A stretch of 39,923 nt of DNA from QHXQ01 sp036389375 (lineage in GTDB: Bacteria > Acidobacteriota > Blastocatellia > Pyrinomonadales > Pyrinomonadaceae): positions 1-39,923 of the forward strand of contig DASVQA010000083.1 of NCBI GenBank assembly GCA_036389375.1, read 5' to 3'. This document shows positions 39,251 through 39,923 of this stretch, in pieces; within the stretch, counting starts at the first letter, position 1, and every line of letters starts with the position of its first letter. A program made the position numbers and the translations under genes. The notes beneath the pieces were generated by a model. It was given only the letters and a program-made list of their open reading frames with translations, did no database searches and was not told where the DNA came from.

Positions 39251-39333
39251 AACCTCAGTGACGAGTGACCGGGTGACCGGGTGGCGAGATGCAGACAAAA
39301 ACTTGTCCCTCGTCACTTGTCACCTGTCACTGC
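39251..39333. repeat. Heptamer array element, GTGACGA type (rpsJ-rplC spacer)
   Basis: AACCTCA is followed by GTGACGA GTGACCG and two slightly longer units GGTGACCG and GGTGGCGA. The apex is CAGACAAAAACTTG. The inverted half is CTTGTCC CTCGTCA CTTGTCA CCTGTCA CTGCC. Its far end is 4 bp from the rpsJ stop complement. Confidence 0.86.
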
Positions 39334-39337
39334 CTTT

Positions 39338-39658
39338 TTACTGTCTGCCGAACGCTTTGATCTCCACGTCCACACCGGCGGGCAGATCGAGTTTCATCAG
39401 CGCATCTACGGTTTGCGGCGTCGGGTCGAGAATGTCCATCAGCCGCTTGTGCGTGCGGATTTCAAACTGCTCACGCGATTTCTTGTCCACGTGCGGCGAA
39501 CGCAGTACCGTCCACTTGTTCTTCGACGTAGGCAGCGGAATCGGCCCCGCCACGCGCGCGCCCGTGCGCTTCGCCGTCTCGACGATCTCGGTGGTGGATT
39601 GATCCAGCACGCGATGATCGTAGGCTTTGAGTCGGATTCTGATCTTTTCGTTCAGCAT
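39338..39658 (-). CDS. rpsJ: 30S ribosomal protein S10
   Basis: 106 residues. KIRIRLKAYDHRVLDQSTTEIVETAKRTGARVAGPIPLPT and KSREQFEIRTHKRLMDILDPTPQTVDALMKLDLPAGVDVEIK are diagnostic. S10 also acts as NusE in transcription antitermination. It is the first gene of the S10 operon proper and follows tuf by 81 bp. Confidence 0.99.
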   Translation of the reverse strand: MLNEKIRIRLKAYDHRVLDQSTTEIVETAKRTGARVAGPIPLPTSKNKWTVLRSPHVDKKSREQFEIRTHKRLMDILDPTPQTVDALMKLDLPAGVDVEIKAFGRQ

Positions 39659-39674
39659 AATTAGCTTTCAACTA

Positions 39675-39727
39675 CCAGCCAGCAACCTGAGCGCCAGCCA
39701 ACGTCTCTGTCCGAACGCTGGCTGGCG
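39675..39727 (-). repeat. Inverted repeat in the tuf-rpsJ spacer
   Basis: CGCCAGCCAACG (39692-39703) and CGCTGGCTGGCG (39716-39727) pair at 11 of 12 positions around a 12-nt loop. A second partial copy of the arm, CCAGCCAGC, lies at 39675-39683. It is short-tandem in feel but without a clear heptamer period. It lies between the tuf stop and the rpsJ start and has the same placement as the heptamer elements. Confidence 0.75.
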
Positions 39728-39739
39728 ACTGATGAACAA

Positions 39740-39923
39740 CTATTCGACGACTTCAGAGATGGTGCCCGCGCCCACCGTTCTGCCACCCTCACGAATCGCA
39801 AACCGCAGCCCCTTCTCCATCGCAATCGGCGTGATCAACTCCACTTCCATCGCCACGTTATCGCCCGGCATGACCATCTCCACGCCCTGCGGCAATTGCG
39901 CCACGCCCGTCACGTCCGTCGTC
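39740..39923 (-). CDS. tuf: Elongation factor Tu, C-terminal end (gene cut by window edge)
   Basis: The last 60 residues are readable: TTDVTGVAQLPQGVEMVMPG, then AMEVELITPIAMEKGLRFAI and REGGRTVGAGTISEVVE with stop TAG at 39742-39740. This is domain 3 of EF-Tu, with the family's usual C-terminus. EF-Tu delivers aminoacyl-tRNA to the ribosome. The gene begins beyond the right edge, and its position upstream of rpsJ is the common str-S10 arrangement. Confidence 0.98.
   Translation of the reverse strand, partial: TTDVTGVAQLPQGVEMVMPGDNVAMEVELITPIAMEKGLRFAIREGGRTVGAGTISEVVE

Noticed and set aside
24437..39333. Heptamer elements as rho-independent terminators
   Set aside because: Stems are imperfect, T-runs follow the apex, not the stem, and the elements lie inside an operon whose downstream genes are essential. 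Partial attenuation is still possible.
24437..39340. Small ORFs translating the GTGACGA-type repeats (SLVTCH-like peptides)
   Set aside because: The same peptide appears in several frames and places because the DNA repeats. It is not conserved coding sequence.

Overview
The window is a GC-rich (about 60 % by eye), gene-dense bacterial chromosome segment. It looks like an Acidobacteriota genome, probably class Blastocatellia. This is inferred from three things: a secreted protein combining a HEIGH metalloprotease, a Calx-beta region and a DUF4214 tail; an OmpA-like periplasmic protein of a type I associate with that group; and the style of the intergenic repeats. No 16S gene is present, so the assignment is provisional. 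No tRNA, rRNA, insertion sequence, prophage or CRISPR array was seen.

Positions 1-3300 hold a truncated membrane protein gene (minus strand), two small envelope proteins (plus) and ychF, which ends at a perfect 20-bp bidirectional terminator. Positions 3330-6200 encode a large secreted metalloprotease-like protein. Positions 6240-7573 hold a spacer with paired inverted repeats and a promoter, a tiny basic ORF, and two small membrane proteins. Positions 7852-11091 (plus) encode RarA, a methyltransferase and an OmpA-like secreted protein. From 11210 to the right edge every gene is on the minus strand.

Reading the minus strand from right to left, the window opens with the 3' end of tuf. It then carries the complete S10-spc-alpha supercluster in classical order: rpsJ rplC rplD rplW rplB rpsS rplV rpsC rplP rpmC rpsQ rplN rplX rplE rpsN rpsH rplF rplR rpsE rpmD rplO secY adk map infA rpmJ rpsM rpsK rpsD rpoA rplQ. 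accB-accC follow. After them comes an operon with a textbook sigma-70 promoter: rplU rpmA obgE nadD rsfS, a sigma-54-type AAA+ regulator, and rlmH. A DksA-like zinc protein, comF, a prolyl aminopeptidase, an HNH nuclease and a TatA-type translocase subunit complete the strand. The cluster therefore combines ribosome building, RNA polymerase alpha, Sec export, N-terminal methionine removal, fatty-acid initiation and ribosome-associated GTPase/silencing functions.

The most striking feature is in the spacers, not the genes. Fifteen spacers in the ribosomal supercluster, and several elsewhere, hold a 50-125 bp element built from an array of 7-bp (once 8-bp) direct repeats. The array runs into an AT-rich apex and then into an inverted array with the same periodicity. 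The heptamer sequence differs between elements (AGGTCAG, GTGACGA, AGTGCTG, GTTACGA types), but the geometry does not. The element lies between the stop codon of one gene and the Shine-Dalgarno site of the next, often supplying the stop codon and sometimes the last residues of the upstream protein. Two copies 7.2 kb apart share an identical 37-bp stretch. I know of no named element with this description in this group; the nearest analogy is the heptanucleotide STRR repeats of cyanobacteria.
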